From positions 248,001-312,000 of the forward strand of contig NZ_VZOT01000002.1 in NCBI RefSeq assembly GCF_008801935.1: a stretch of 64,000 nucleotides of DNA, written 5' to 3'. The DNA comes from Comamonas kerstersii (GTDB lineage: Bacteria; Pseudomonadota; Gammaproteobacteria; Burkholderiales; Burkholderiaceae_C). Positions 56,196 through 64,000 of the stretch are shown here, in pieces. The notes under the pieces were generated by a model, which saw only the letters and a list, made by a program, of their open reading frames with translations, ran no database searches and was not told where the DNA came from. The position numbers and the translations under genes are program-made. The stretch's first letter is position 1. The number at the start of each line of letters is the position of its first letter.

Positions 56196-57620
56196 ATGAA
56201 ACAAGCCGCACTTCTGGCACAACTGCGCGACATCGTCGGCGCAGCCCATGTGCTGACCGATGGTGACCTCAGCGCCTATGAGCAGGACTGGCGCAAGCGT
56301 GTGCATGGCAAGGCGCTTGCCGTGGTGCGCCCAGGCAGCACACAGGAAGTGGCTGCCGTGGTCAAAGCCTGTGCTGCCGCGCATGTGAGCATCGTTCCCC
56401 AGGGGGGCAATACCGGGCTTTCTGTAGGCTCTACGCCCGACACCAGCGGCGAGCAGATTGTGCTGAACCTGCAGCGCATGCATGCCGTGCGCCAGCTCGA
56501 TGCAGACAACCTCACCATCACCGTCGAAGCGGGCATGGTGCTGCAGACCCTGCAGGAAACAGCCGCACAGGCCGGTTTTCTGTTTCCGCTCTCTCTCGCT
56601 GCCGAAGGCAGCTGCACCATTGGCGGCAATCTGGGCACCAACGCTGGCGGCACCCAGGTGCTGCGCTACGGCAATACGCGCGAGCTGTGCCTGGGCCTCG
56701 AGGTAGTCACCCCTCAGGGCGAAATCTGGGATGGGCTTTCCGGCCTGCGCAAGGACAACACGGGCTACGACCTGCGCGACCTGTTTATCGGCAGCGAAGG
56801 CACGCTGGGCATCATCACCGCCGCCACCATGAAGCTGTTCCCGCAACCTGCGGCCCAGCTGACTGCCTTTGCCGCCGTGCCCAGCATGGAAGCTGCCGTG
56901 CGCCTGCTGGGCCTGGCCCACAGGCATCTGGCGGCCGGGCTGACAGGTTTTGAGGTGATGGGGAAATTTGCGCTGTCTCTCGTCGTCAAGCACATGCCCC
57001 AGCTGCGTGTGCCCTTTGCCGACATGGCCGATGCGCCCTACTGCGTGCTGCTGGAAAACTCCGACAGCGAATCCGAAACCCATGCCCGAGCGCGCTTTGA
57101 GCATCTGCTGGAGCTGGCGCTGGAAGATGGCTGCGTGCTCGATGCTGTGGTGGCCGAGAACATGACCCAGGCGCATGAGCTGTGGCATATCCGCGAGAGC
57201 ATTCCGCTGGCACAGGCTGAGGAAGGCTTGAACATCAAGCACGACATTTCCATCCAGGCCTCGCGCATCCCTGCCTTTGTCGCGCACACGGACGCGCTGC
57301 TGCAGCGTGCCATTCCTGGCGTGCGCCTCGTGAACTTTGGACACCTGGGCGACGGCAATCTGCACTACAACGTGCAGGTGCCGGAAGGGCAGGACGGCAA
57401 AGTCTTTCTGCAAGAGAAAGAAGACATGGTCAACACACTGGTCTATGACGCCGTGGCGCAGTTTGGCGGCTCTTTCTCCGCCGAACATGGCGTAGGCGCG
57501 CTCAAGGCTGACAAGCTGGTGCACTACAAGTCACCCGTGGCGCTGCAGATGATGCGCGCCATCAAGCAGGCACTGGACCCGCAGGGCATCATGAACCCAG
57601 GCTGCATCCTGCAGCGCTGA
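56196..57620 (+). CDS. FAD-linked D-2-hydroxyacid dehydrogenase/oxidase
   Basis: 474 residues. FAD_binding_4 domain (about 35-215) with VPQGGNTGLSVGSTPD and EGSCTIGGNLGTNAGGTQVLRYGNTRELCLGLEVV, then the FAD-oxidase C domain with VNFGHLGDGNLHYNV (metal/substrate His residues) and FSAEHGVGALK. This is the GlcD/D-2-hydroxyglutarate dehydrogenase/D-lactate dehydrogenase family; which acid is oxidised is not decidable. ATG at 56196. A terminator follows at 57645. Confidence 0.9.
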   Translation: MKQAALLAQLRDIVGAAHVLTDGDLSAYEQDWRKRVHGKALAVVRPGSTQEVAAVVKACAAAHVSIVPQGGNTGLSVGSTPDTSGEQIVLNLQRMHAVRQLDADNLTITVEAGMVLQTLQETAAQAGFLFPLSLAAEGSCTIGGNLGTNAGGTQVLRYGNTRELCLGLEVVTPQGEIWDGLSGLRKDNTGYDLRDLFIGSEGTLGIITAATMKLFPQPAAQLTAFAAVPSMEAAVRLLGLAHRHLAAGLTGFEVMGKFALSLVVKHMPQLRVPFADMADAPYCVLLENSDSESETHARARFEHLLELALEDGCVLDAVVAENMTQAHELWHIRESIPLAQAEEGLNIKHDISIQASRIPAFVAHTDALLQRAIPGVRLVNFGHLGDGNLHYNVQVPEGQDGKVFLQEKEDMVNTLVYDAVAQFGGSFSAEHGVGALKADKLVHYKSPVALQMMRAIKQALDPQGIMNPGCILQR

Positions 57621-57644
57621 AACTGCCTGCCCCAAGAAAACCAA

Positions 57645-57682
57645 GAAAAAACGCCGCAGCTTGCATGCTTGCGGCGTTTTTT
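57645..57682 (+). terminator. terminator of the FAD dehydrogenase gene
   Basis: AACGCCGCA (57650-57658) pairs with TGCGGCGTT (57670-57678), with six T after it. The left A run makes it work also for the lipoprotein gene coming from the other side. Confidence 0.92.
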
Positions 57683-57716
57683 GCTGAGTGAGCCCCGTGA
57701 CCAGGGCTTACGCTTG

Positions 57717-58289
57717 TTACTGCTTGGATTCCTGGAAGTTGCTGATCATGGTCTGCACATCAGCAGGCCATGGCACCTCCACCTGTGCAGGGTCCTGGAA
57801 CACCTGGCTCTTGCCCTCCGTGCTCAGCCACACGCGAACGGCATTCTGTGCAGGATCCACCACGATGGCTGCCATTTCTTCACCACCCTGATGCGCACGG
57901 TTGCCCGTGATGAACAGGCGTTCACCATCCTTGCTCAGCGGGCTGGCCACTTCCAGATTCTGCAGCACGAGCTTATAGGTATCTTCACCCAGCAGTGCCT
58001 TCAGGCGCTCTGCCAAGACACCGGAGACCAGATAGCTGTTGTCTCCAGGATAAGTGCCCACACTCTTTTCCAGTTCCTGCAAAGTGGAGGCAGTGCTGGC
58101 AGGTGTACTGGCCTCAGGGGCTGGAGCATTTTCCACCACCACGCTCTCAGCAGTCACCACCTCTTCCTGCGGTGCAGGTGCTGCGCCCGAGGTGTTGTCC
58201 GTACTCGCTCGATCACAGGCCGACAATGCCACAGCAGCAGCCAGTACCGCTGCGACCTGCAGTGCAGAAGAAGAAAAACGCAATTTCAT
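57717..58289 (-). CDS. lipoprotein of unknown function
   Basis: 190 residues. A lipoprotein signal peptide ends in the lipobox LSAC (Cys25), followed by a flexible Ala/Glu/Pro/Ser/Thr region (residues 26-70) and a folded part (about 72-190) that includes GDNSYLVSGVLAERLKALLGEDTYKLVLQNLEV and NAVRVWLSTEG. I recognise no family. Asp at +2 after the Cys would favour inner-membrane retention under the E. coli Lol rule; that may not hold here. ATG at 58289 with TTGGAGG upstream. It is divergent from thyA. Confidence 0.8.
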   Translation of the reverse strand: MKLRFSSSALQVAAVLAAAVALSACDRASTDNTSGAAPAPQEEVVTAESVVVENAPAPEASTPASTASTLQELEKSVGTYPGDNSYLVSGVLAERLKALLGEDTYKLVLQNLEVASPLSKDGERLFITGNRAHQGGEEMAAIVVDPAQNAVRVWLSTEGKSQVFQDPAQVEVPWPADVQTMISNFQESKQ

Positions 58290-58472
58290 AAGGGCCTCCA
58301 AAAAAAGTGTGAAGCAGGCATCCGCTCTGCATGGACTGCAAGACGCCCCATTGCGTCTTACTGCGTCCTCCATTGACATTATTGATGGCCTGACACCGGT
58401 GCGCCTGTCCGCCAACACCGCATATCCTGCCTCACGGACCTTTTTTCGGCTCATGGCACAATGAACCATTGG

Positions 58473-58506
58473 CCGCCCGGCTCATTGGCTTGGGCGGTTT
58501 TGCTTT
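58473..58506 (+). promoter_or_regulatory. terminator-like hairpin just before thyA
   Basis: CCGCCC (58473-58478) pairs with GGGCGG (58492-58497), followed by TTTTGCTTT. It ends about 12 nt before the thyA start, where the ribosome-binding site should be. No upstream plus-strand gene needs a terminator, so it may be an attenuator of thyA. Confidence 0.4.
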
Positions 58507-58518
58507 ACGAGATTCCGC

Positions 58519-59361
58519 ATGACACTTTCCACCAACCGCCCAGTCCGTTCTCAGTACGAAGACTTTATGCGCCATGTCTACGAACATGGTGTGAGCAAAA
58601 GTGACCGTACCGGCACCGGCACACGCAGCGTGTTTGGCCATCAGATGCGCTTTGACCTAAGTGAAGGTTTTCCACTGGTCACGACCAAGAAAGTTCACCT
58701 TAAATCCATCATTCTCGAACTGCTGTGGTTCCTGCGCGGTGACAGCAATGTGAAGTGGCTGCAAGAGCGTGGATGCACGATCTGGGACGAATGGGCCCGT
58801 GAAGACGGCTCTCTTGGCCCTGTGTATGGCGTCCAATGGCGCAGCTGGCCCAAGCCTGACGGCGGCCACATCGACCAGATCGCCGAAGTGGTTCAACAGC
58901 TCAAGAACAATCCTGACAGCCGTCGCATCATTGTGAGTGCCTGGAATGTGGCTGACCTCGATCAGATGGCACTCATGCCCTGTCACGCCTTCTTTCAGTT
59001 CTATGTGGCACCTGCGCAAGAGCCTGGTGGCAAAGCCAAGCTCTCCTGCCAGTTGTACCAGCGCAGTGCAGATATTTTCCTCGGCGTACCCTTCAACATT
59101 GCGAGCTACGCACTGCTCACGCACATGCTGGCCCAACAGTGTGACCTGGATGTAGGCGATTTCATCTGGACCGGGGGAGATTGCCACATCTATAACAATC
59201 ACTTTGAGCAAGTGCAGACGCAGTTGTCACGCCAGCCCTTTGCATATCCGACACTGCATATCAAGCGCAAACCAGCGTCCATCTTCGACTATGAGTTTGA
59301 GGACTTTGAAGTGCTGGGCTACGAACACCACCCAGCCATCAAGGCACCCGTAGCCGTTTGA
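58519..59361 (+). CDS. thyA: thymidylate synthase
   Basis: 280 residues. ThyA methylates dUMP to dTMP using 5,10-methylene-THF and releases dihydrofolate, which FolA (next gene) reduces. [55 protein letters not shown], the catalytic Cys in [14 protein letters not shown], and [20 protein letters not shown] are all conserved. Full length for the E. coli type with a small insertion after the Cys region ([11 protein letters not shown]). ATG at 58519. Confidence 0.98.
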   Translation: MTLSTNRPVRSQYEDFMRHVYEHGVSKSDRTGTGTRSVFGHQMRFDLSEGFPLVTTKKVHLKSIILELLWFLRGDSNVKWLQERGCTIWDEWAREDGSLGPVYGVQWRSWPKPDGGHIDQIAEVVQQLKNNPDSRRIIVSAWNVADLDQMALMPCHAFFQFYVAPAQEPGGKAKLSCQLYQRSADIFLGVPFNIASYALLTHMLAQQCDLDVGDFIWTGGDCHIYNNHFEQVQTQLSRQPFAYPTLHIKRKPASIFDYEFEDFEVLGYEHHPAIKAPVAV

Positions 59362-59430
59362 CGTCTCACTCCGTATTGGTTCTTTTGCTCAGCGAGTTAC
59401 CTCTCGGAAAAGAGCAAATATCAAAAACAG

Positions 59431-59508
59431 GAGCTGCTAGCGCTTGATATTCATAGATTTCAGATATAAATCTATCCAAAGTCTATGAATCATCAGCGCT
59501 AGCAGCTC
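59431..59508. repeat. long-form palindromic repeat, copy C
   Basis: Perfect 14-bp arms GAGCTGCTAGCGCT (59431-59444) and AGCGCTAGCAGCTC (59495-59508). Inside are ATTCATAGA/TCTATGAAT and a small AGATTT/AAATCT hairpin. A T6 run follows, so it may terminate the thyA transcript before folA. Confidence 0.9.
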
Positions 59509-59539
59509 TCTTTTTTAAATAGACACTGTCCTGAGCCCT

Positions 59540-60040
59540 ATGGCTATCCATTTGATTTATGCACGCGCAGCCAATGGCGTGATTGGTCTGAACAACAGCA
59601 TGCCCTGGCACCTGCCGGAAGACCTGGCGCACTTCAAGCAGCTGACCAGCGGCAACCCCGTCATCATGGGGCGCAAAACCTGGGATTCGCTGCCCGAGCG
59701 CTTCCGCCCCCTGCCCGGCCGCACCAATATCGTGGTGACACGCAATACCGACTGGAGCGCTGACGGCGTGGTGCACGCCAGCAGTCTGGAAGAGGCACTG
59801 CGCATCGGCGCCCAGCACGGCAACACCGTCTGGGTCATGGGCGGGGCGCAGATCTATGCACAGGCACTGCCTCTGGCCGATGTGGTGGAAATGACCATCA
59901 TTCACCAGGACTATGCAGGCGATGCCTACGCCCCCGAGCTGGATGCCCAGTGGCGGGAAACCGCACGCGAAGACCATGTCAGCGCCAAGGGGCTGCCGTT
60001 CAGCTTTGTGCGCTACGAGCGACAGCACGCGGCTGACTGA
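59540..60040 (+). CDS. folA: dihydrofolate reductase
   Basis: 166 residues. FolA reduces dihydrofolate with NADPH. IHLIYARAANGVIGLNNSMPWHLPEDLAHFKQLTSGNPVIMGRKTWDSLP is the typical N-terminal part, with the proton-relay acid in PEDLAHFK; the nucleotide loop GAQIYAQALPLAD follows. ATG at 59540. It lies 178 nt after thyA, with the palindromic repeat between them, an arrangement (thyA-folA) common in proteobacteria. Confidence 0.97.
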   Translation: MAIHLIYARAANGVIGLNNSMPWHLPEDLAHFKQLTSGNPVIMGRKTWDSLPERFRPLPGRTNIVVTRNTDWSADGVVHASSLEEALRIGAQHGNTVWVMGGAQIYAQALPLADVVEMTIIHQDYAGDAYAPELDAQWRETAREDHVSAKGLPFSFVRYERQHAAD

Positions 60041-60160
60041 CTAGTGATTTCCCGAGGTCGGCTGCAGGAAGAACAAGGCAGGATTGACGTGCTTGCTGCA
60101 TTGCAACAATATAGAACGCTCGATCGCTTTTGCGCAGACCTTTGTTGAAAACGCCCCACC

Positions 60161-61237
60161 ATGAGCCTGATCCAGCCCCTGCCCCCCGGCCCGCTTGACA
60201 TCGTCGGAGACATCCACGGCGAGCTGCATGCATTGCTGGATCTGCTGCGCCACCTGGGCTATGACGCGGATGGCCGCCACCCACAGTCGCGCACCCTGGT
60301 GTTTGTGGGCGACTTTGTAGACCGCGGCCCGGACAGCCCCGGCGTGGTCGATGTGGTGCAGCGCCTGGTGGAAGCAGGGCATGCCCGCGCCATCGCGGGC
60401 AACCATGAAATCAACCTGCTGCGCCATGATGCCAAGGACGGCGCAGGCTGGTTTTTTGATGCCCGGCTGGACAGCGATCTGCGCAAATACCGCCAGTTCG
60501 CCCGCGCCACCACCACGCTGCAGCGTGCACGCATTGAAACTTTTCTGAACAGCCTGCCCCTGGGGCTGGAGCGCGAGGATCTGCGCGTCATCCACGCTGC
60601 ATGGCATGCCCCCGACGTCGCCAAGGCCCGCAGCATGCCGCTGGGCGGTGCGCGCGCCGCCTACGACCACTGGGAAACGCAGGCCGCGCAAATCGCTGTG
60701 CAGCGCCGCATTGCCGAGCGCATGGCCGAGGAAAAAAACCGCTGGCCCCACAGCCTGGAAGATGGCGAGCGCCACCCACCATTCCTGCAGGCACACTGCG
60801 ACAACGAACTTAACAAGGCCACGGTCAACCCGCTCAAGGTACTGACCTGTGGCCTGGAACGCCAGACCCATGCGCCATTTTTTGCGGGCAACAAATGGCG
60901 CTTTGTCGAACGCATGGCCTGGTGGGAGCAATACGCCGAGCCCACGCCCGTCGTCATGGGCCACTACTGGCGCTCCACCCTGCCGCACCAGAGCACGCAG
61001 GAGGGCTTGTTCAGCGACATCAGCCCCTATGCCTGGCACGGCCAACTGGGCAATGTGTTCTGCGTGGACTACTCCGTCGGTGCACGCGCGCAGGCGCGTA
61101 CCTTTGACCAGCCACATGCCCACATGAAGCTGGCAGCCCTGCGCTGGCCCGAACGTGCGCTGGTCTTTGATGATGGCAGCCAGCACGCCACAACAGGCTT
61201 TCTGCAGCCCGAGAAAAACACAGCACACTCTGCCTGA
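60161..61237 (+). CDS. metallophosphoesterase (PPP-like)
   Basis: 358 residues, calcineurin-like phosphoesterase. DIVGDIHGELHALLDLL (D-x-H), LVFVGDFVDRGPDSPGVVD (GD-x-x-DRG) and AIAGNHEINLL (GNHE) are the metal-binding motifs; the later VVMGHYWRS provides the distal His. The pattern is nearest to PPP phosphatases and diadenosine-tetraphosphatase-like enzymes, with an additional C-terminal ~180 residues. Target unknown. ATG at 60161, 120 nt after folA; no terminator is visible between them. Confidence 0.88.
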   Translation: MSLIQPLPPGPLDIVGDIHGELHALLDLLRHLGYDADGRHPQSRTLVFVGDFVDRGPDSPGVVDVVQRLVEAGHARAIAGNHEINLLRHDAKDGAGWFFDARLDSDLRKYRQFARATTTLQRARIETFLNSLPLGLEREDLRVIHAAWHAPDVAKARSMPLGGARAAYDHWETQAAQIAVQRRIAERMAEEKNRWPHSLEDGERHPPFLQAHCDNELNKATVNPLKVLTCGLERQTHAPFFAGNKWRFVERMAWWEQYAEPTPVVMGHYWRSTLPHQSTQEGLFSDISPYAWHGQLGNVFCVDYSVGARAQARTFDQPHAHMKLAALRWPERALVFDDGSQHATTGFLQPEKNTAHSA

Positions 61238-61392
61238 AAGCAGGTGCAAGCCAGCTTGCACACGGCACTGCATATACACTGCCACCCTGTAAAAAAGTGC
61301 ATCTTTTGCTGAGGCCGCACTGATCTGCGCTGGCACTCACCACCAGGACCTTCTGTCATTACCTGTCTTGCTGGCAAGCATGCAAAAGGGCG

Positions 61393-62913
61393 ATGCCCAC
61401 GACCATCAGGTCGCATATTTTTAAGAAACGCCCCATTTCTCCATCCAATACTGTGCAAGATACATTCAACGCCCTGGAGCCGCTGTATGTGGATCTCGAT
61501 GGCACATTGACCCCCGTAGATACACTGCACGAAGCATTGACGGAAGTACTCCGCAGCCAGCCGCTCGCACTGCCCCAGGCACTGCGCAGCCTGCTCCAGG
61601 GCAAATCTGCGTTCAAGGCAACGACTGCCCAGCTCGCTTCCCTGGATGCCAGCACGCTGCCCTATAACCAGCATCTGCTGGAATTACTGCGTGCGGAAAA
61701 GCAAAAAGGCAGAAAGCTGATTCTGGCCAGCGCTGCAGATATTCGTATCGTGCGCGCCGTGGCGGAGTATCTGCAGATATTTGATGACATCATCGCGACC
61801 AACCAGCACGATGCCACCAACTTAAGTGGCGCCAACAAACAGGCTGCGATTGCAGCGCATGCTGCTGCACTCGGTTTTACGGAATATGCCTATGCAGGCA
61901 ACAGCCATGACGATCTGGCTGTGTGGGAAAAAGCAAGTCTGGCTATTGCAGTGGATACCCCAGCCAGCGTGCTGAAAAAACTCAGGCAGCAGCACAGCAA
62001 CATCATTGAAATGGTTGCAGCGAGGCAGCCATTGAAAGTATTTCTGAAGTCCATTCGTATCAATAACTGGACCAAGAATGCATTGATTTTTCTTCCCCTG
62101 CTGGCGGCCCATTGCCTGGAAGTACCTGCCTGGACCCAGGCACTGCTGGCATTTCTGGCCTTTGGCCTGTGCGCATCCGGCACGTACCTGATCAATGACC
62201 TGCTGGACATTCCCAACGACCGCAGTCACCCGATCAAATCCAAGCGCCCCCTGGCTTCTGGCCGCATGCCTGTTCTGCAGGGCTGCGCACTGTCCGCTCT
62301 CTTGCTGGCAGCAGCGGCCGTGACAGCCCTCTCTCTGTCGCCTGCCTTCTTTCTGACCCTGCTGATCTATACGGCGCTGACACTCTCCTACTCCGTCAAG
62401 CTCAAGAAAATCGCTATTCTGGATATTCTTGTGCTGGCCTTTCTCTACACCATCCGCATTATTGCTGGCGGGGTTGCATCGAATATTCAAATTTCCAAAT
62501 GGCTGCTGGCAATTTCTATTTTTGTCTTTATCAGCCTGGCACTGGCCAAACGCTGTGCAGAAATCACTCGCATCAAAAATGCAGGTCTGGCGAAAATTCA
62601 AGGCAGAGGCTACTCCATCGATGACCTTGAAACCGTCAGAAGCATGGGCATTGCCAGCGGCTTCATGAGTGCGCTGGTACTGGCGCTCTACATAGAAAGT
62701 CCTACCAGTTTTATTAACTACAATTTGCCCGAACTTCTGTGGATCACTCCAGCGATATTTTTGGCATGGATCATGAGAATCTGGATCAAAACCGGAAGAA
62801 ACGAGCTCACTGGTGAAGATCCCCTGCAGTTTTCCCTGAAAGACAAACCCAGCTGGATCTGCCTTTCCCTGATTTTCATATTCGCAAGCATTGCCATGGT
62901 CGGAGAAGCATGA
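61393..62913 (+). CDS. HAD phosphatase-UbiA prenyltransferase fusion
   Basis: 506 residues in two domains. Residues about 30-215 are a HAD-like phosphatase: YVDLDGTLTPVD (nucleophile Asp), LILASAADIRIVRAVAEYL, and YAYAGNSHDDLAVWEKA. Residues about 225-500 are a UbiA-type membrane prenyltransferase with eight or so helices: IRINNWTKNALIF, and the metal motif YLINDLLDIPNDRSHPIKSKRPLASG (near 267-275). This combination resembles decaprenyl-phosphate phosphoribosyltransferase (UbiA, Rv3806c) joined to a phosphatase; a role in moving a sugar phosphate onto a polyprenyl carrier is inferred. The stop overlaps the next start by ATGA. The start at 61393 has no strong RBS. Confidence 0.85.
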   Translation: MPTTIRSHIFKKRPISPSNTVQDTFNALEPLYVDLDGTLTPVDTLHEALTEVLRSQPLALPQALRSLLQGKSAFKATTAQLASLDASTLPYNQHLLELLRAEKQKGRKLILASAADIRIVRAVAEYLQIFDDIIATNQHDATNLSGANKQAAIAAHAAALGFTEYAYAGNSHDDLAVWEKASLAIAVDTPASVLKKLRQQHSNIIEMVAARQPLKVFLKSIRINNWTKNALIFLPLLAAHCLEVPAWTQALLAFLAFGLCASGTYLINDLLDIPNDRSHPIKSKRPLASGRMPVLQGCALSALLLAAAAVTALSLSPAFFLTLLIYTALTLSYSVKLKKIAILDILVLAFLYTIRIIAGGVASNIQISKWLLAISIFVFISLALAKRCAEITRIKNAGLAKIQGRGYSIDDLETVRSMGIASGFMSALVLALYIESPTSFINYNLPELLWITPAIFLAWIMRIWIKTGRNELTGEDPLQFSLKDKPSWICLSLIFIFASIAMVGEA

Positions 62914-63281
62914 ATTTTTTTACCTACGTCATCGCGCTGGTATGCATTGCCATGTCATCACTCGCCCAGATTGCCATGAAATATGGCATGAGCGCAGGCC
63001 GTGCAGACAGCAGCGACCTCAAATCCATCTATTTACAGGCATTGCTGAACTCTTATGTCTGGCTAGGCATCGGCTTTTATGGCCTGAGCGCAGTCATCTG
63101 GCTGTGGGTACTTTCACGGCTGCCGGTGAGCGTTGCCTACCCCATGGTCAGCCTGGGTTTTATTCTGACCATGCTGATCGGCAAGTTTTTCCTGCATGAA
63201 AACGTGAGCTGGCAGGCCGCTCTAGGTGGCGCCTTGATTCTTATTGGCGTCACACTGATTGCAAGCACCCATCGGATTTAA
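62910..63281 (+). CDS. small four-helix transporter, SMR/EamA-like
   Basis: 123 residues, four predicted membrane helices (about 2-18, 40-62, 72-91, 98-118). ALVCIAMSSLAQIAMKYGMS and AYPMVSLGFILTMLIGKFFLHENVSW match the small multidrug-resistance/EamA fold and the ArnE/ArnF flippase subunits, in which the conserved LG-x-x-L-T segment and helix 4 carry the signal. With its neighbours a flippase for a polyprenyl-linked sugar is the likeliest role, but drug export cannot be excluded. The start overlaps the UbiA stop by 4 nt and the stop is 1 nt before the glycosyltransferase ATG. Confidence 0.8.
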   Translation: MNFFTYVIALVCIAMSSLAQIAMKYGMSAGRADSSDLKSIYLQALLNSYVWLGIGFYGLSAVIWLWVLSRLPVSVAYPMVSLGFILTMLIGKFFLHENVSWQAALGGALILIGVTLIASTHRI

Positions 63282-63282
63282 T

Positions 63283-64000
63283 ATGAACAGCAATACTTAT
63301 AAAAATCTATTCATAAAAATATTCTGCATCACACTGCTGGTCAAAATATTCCTTGCCTACTTCACGCCCATGACGGGGGATGAGGCATTTTTTTATCAGT
63401 GGGGGGTATTTCCTGCCGCTGGATATTCCGACCACCCTCCCATGGTGGGCTGGCTGATTTTCCTGCTGCGCATGCTGGGTGAGCACCCACTGATTCTGCG
63501 TGCATTCACCGTGCTGCTCACCAGCATCATTGGCCTGGGCATTGTCCTGCTGTGCCAGAAAACCCTGGATCAAAAATACCAGGCACATGCCTGGCTGATT
63601 GGTGCGCTGTATCTGTGCCTGCCATGGTCCTGGCTGTTCTTCATGGTCACCACAGATACCACGCTGGTGTTGTTCATGTTCTGCTCCGGGCTGGTGTACA
63701 TGTTGGCAGACCGACAGGCATCTGACTCCAAGGCGCTGGTACTTTATGCCTTGTGCGGTATCTTGCTGGGCCTGGCCTTCCTGTCCAAGTACTTCTCTGC
63801 ACTGCTTGGATTTGCGTTTGCCATTCACTGCCTGCTTTTCCGACGCAAGCGCCTCTGGGCCCCATTTGTGATTCTGGCCTTCGCCCTGCCCGCCATCTGC
63901 TTCAACCTGTGGTTCAACGCCACACACGGCTGGAGCAACATCATGTTCAATGTGTTTAACCGCAATCAGGACAAGCAATGGTCCATCGGCACGCTCATTG
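63283..64000 (+). CDS. ArnT/GT-C-type membrane glycosyltransferase, N-terminal part
   Basis: 239 residues are visible before the right edge cuts the gene. It begins MNSNTYKNLFIKIF and then LVKIFLAYFTPMTGDEAFFYQWG, the first luminal loop with the catalytic acid of GT39/GT83 (PMT/ArnT) enzymes, followed by AGYSDHPPMVGWLIFLLRML and several membrane helices. Such enzymes take a sugar from a polyprenyl phosphate and transfer it to lipid, protein or glycan in the periplasm. The start lies 1 nt after the SMR stop, so the three genes form an operon. Donor and acceptor are unknown. Confidence 0.85.
   Translation, partial: MNSNTYKNLFIKIFCITLLVKIFLAYFTPMTGDEAFFYQWGVFPAAGYSDHPPMVGWLIFLLRMLGEHPLILRAFTVLLTSIIGLGIVLLCQKTLDQKYQAHAWLIGALYLCLPWSWLFFMVTTDTTLVLFMFCSGLVYMLADRQASDSKALVLYALCGILLGLAFLSKYFSALLGFAFAIHCLLFRRKRLWAPFVILAFALPAICFNLWFNATHGWSNIMFNVFNRNQDKQWSIGTLI

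Overview
The window reads as a chromosomal segment of a betaproteobacterium of the family Comamonadaceae, most likely Comamonas or a close relative. The grounds are the uninterrupted order rpsB-tsf-pyrH-frr-uppS-cdsA-dxr-rseP-bamA-skp-lpxD-fabZ-lpxA-lpxB-rnhB, the greA-carB-carA block, an Omp32-like porin, fairly high GC with heavy use of CTG leucine codons, and a dispersed AGCTGCCAGCGCT-type repeat of the kind found in comamonad genomes. The genus is an inference; no 16S gene is present. Most of the window is housekeeping. I see no insertion sequence, prophage, integrase or CRISPR array.

Layout. Positions 1-2071 (minus): a Crp/Fnr-type regulator, an APH-fold phosphotransferase and the start of an acyl-CoA dehydrogenase. 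2386-3981: a divergent pair, an unknown 94-residue protein and a class V aminotransferase-fold protein. 4080-10860: thiamin locus with two TPP riboswitches, one before the pyrimidine transporter cytX and one before thiO-thiS-thiG-thiE; an SH3-domain protein and thiD lie between. 10907-12152: porin with a sigma-54-like promoter. 12178-17736 (minus): carA-carB, greA and a small membrane protein. 17922-33051 (minus): the ribosome/envelope supercluster, running from translation (rpsB, tsf, frr), UMP kinase and undecaprenyl/phospholipid/isoprenoid synthesis to outer-membrane assembly (rseP, bamA, skp), lipid A (lpxD, fabZ, lpxA, lpxB), rnhB and an rRNA/tRNA methyltransferase. 33370-36137 (plus): a DadA-like oxidoreductase and the NAD(P)HX repair enzyme. 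36254-39456: rnr and five tandem tRNA-Leu(CAG) genes. 39590-44520 (minus): a DUF349 protein and a PAS-GAF-GGDEF-EAL protein. 44608-48754: aroC, then convergent nrdR, glyA and a lytic transglycosylase. 49253-57620: CBS-pair protein, metY, an alpha/beta hydrolase, a long-chain acyl-CoA ligase, YihY, a DUF2069 protein and an FAD-linked 2-hydroxyacid dehydrogenase. 57717-61237: a lipoprotein, thyA, folA and a metallophosphoesterase. 61393-64000: a tightly packed plus-strand cassette of a HAD-UbiA fusion, an SMR-type membrane protein and an ArnT-like glycosyltransferase, cut by the right edge.

How the parts fit. The thi genes make the thiazole half of thiamin, import and phosphorylate the pyrimidine half, and join them; both transcription units carry a TPP sensor. 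thyA, folA and glyA cover one-carbon and dTMP metabolism. The envelope supercluster links translation genes to the isoprenoid, phospholipid, lipid A and Bam pathways through very short gaps and overlaps.

The two most interesting signals are (1) the right-edge cassette, which has the parts expected of a polyprenyl-phosphate-sugar pathway (prenyl-phosphate transferase fused to a phosphatase, a small flippase-like protein, a GT-C glycosyltransferase), and (2) a dispersed palindromic repeat in long and short forms that sits at gene ends, supplies a ribosome-binding site, holds a stop codon, and is translated inside one enzyme.
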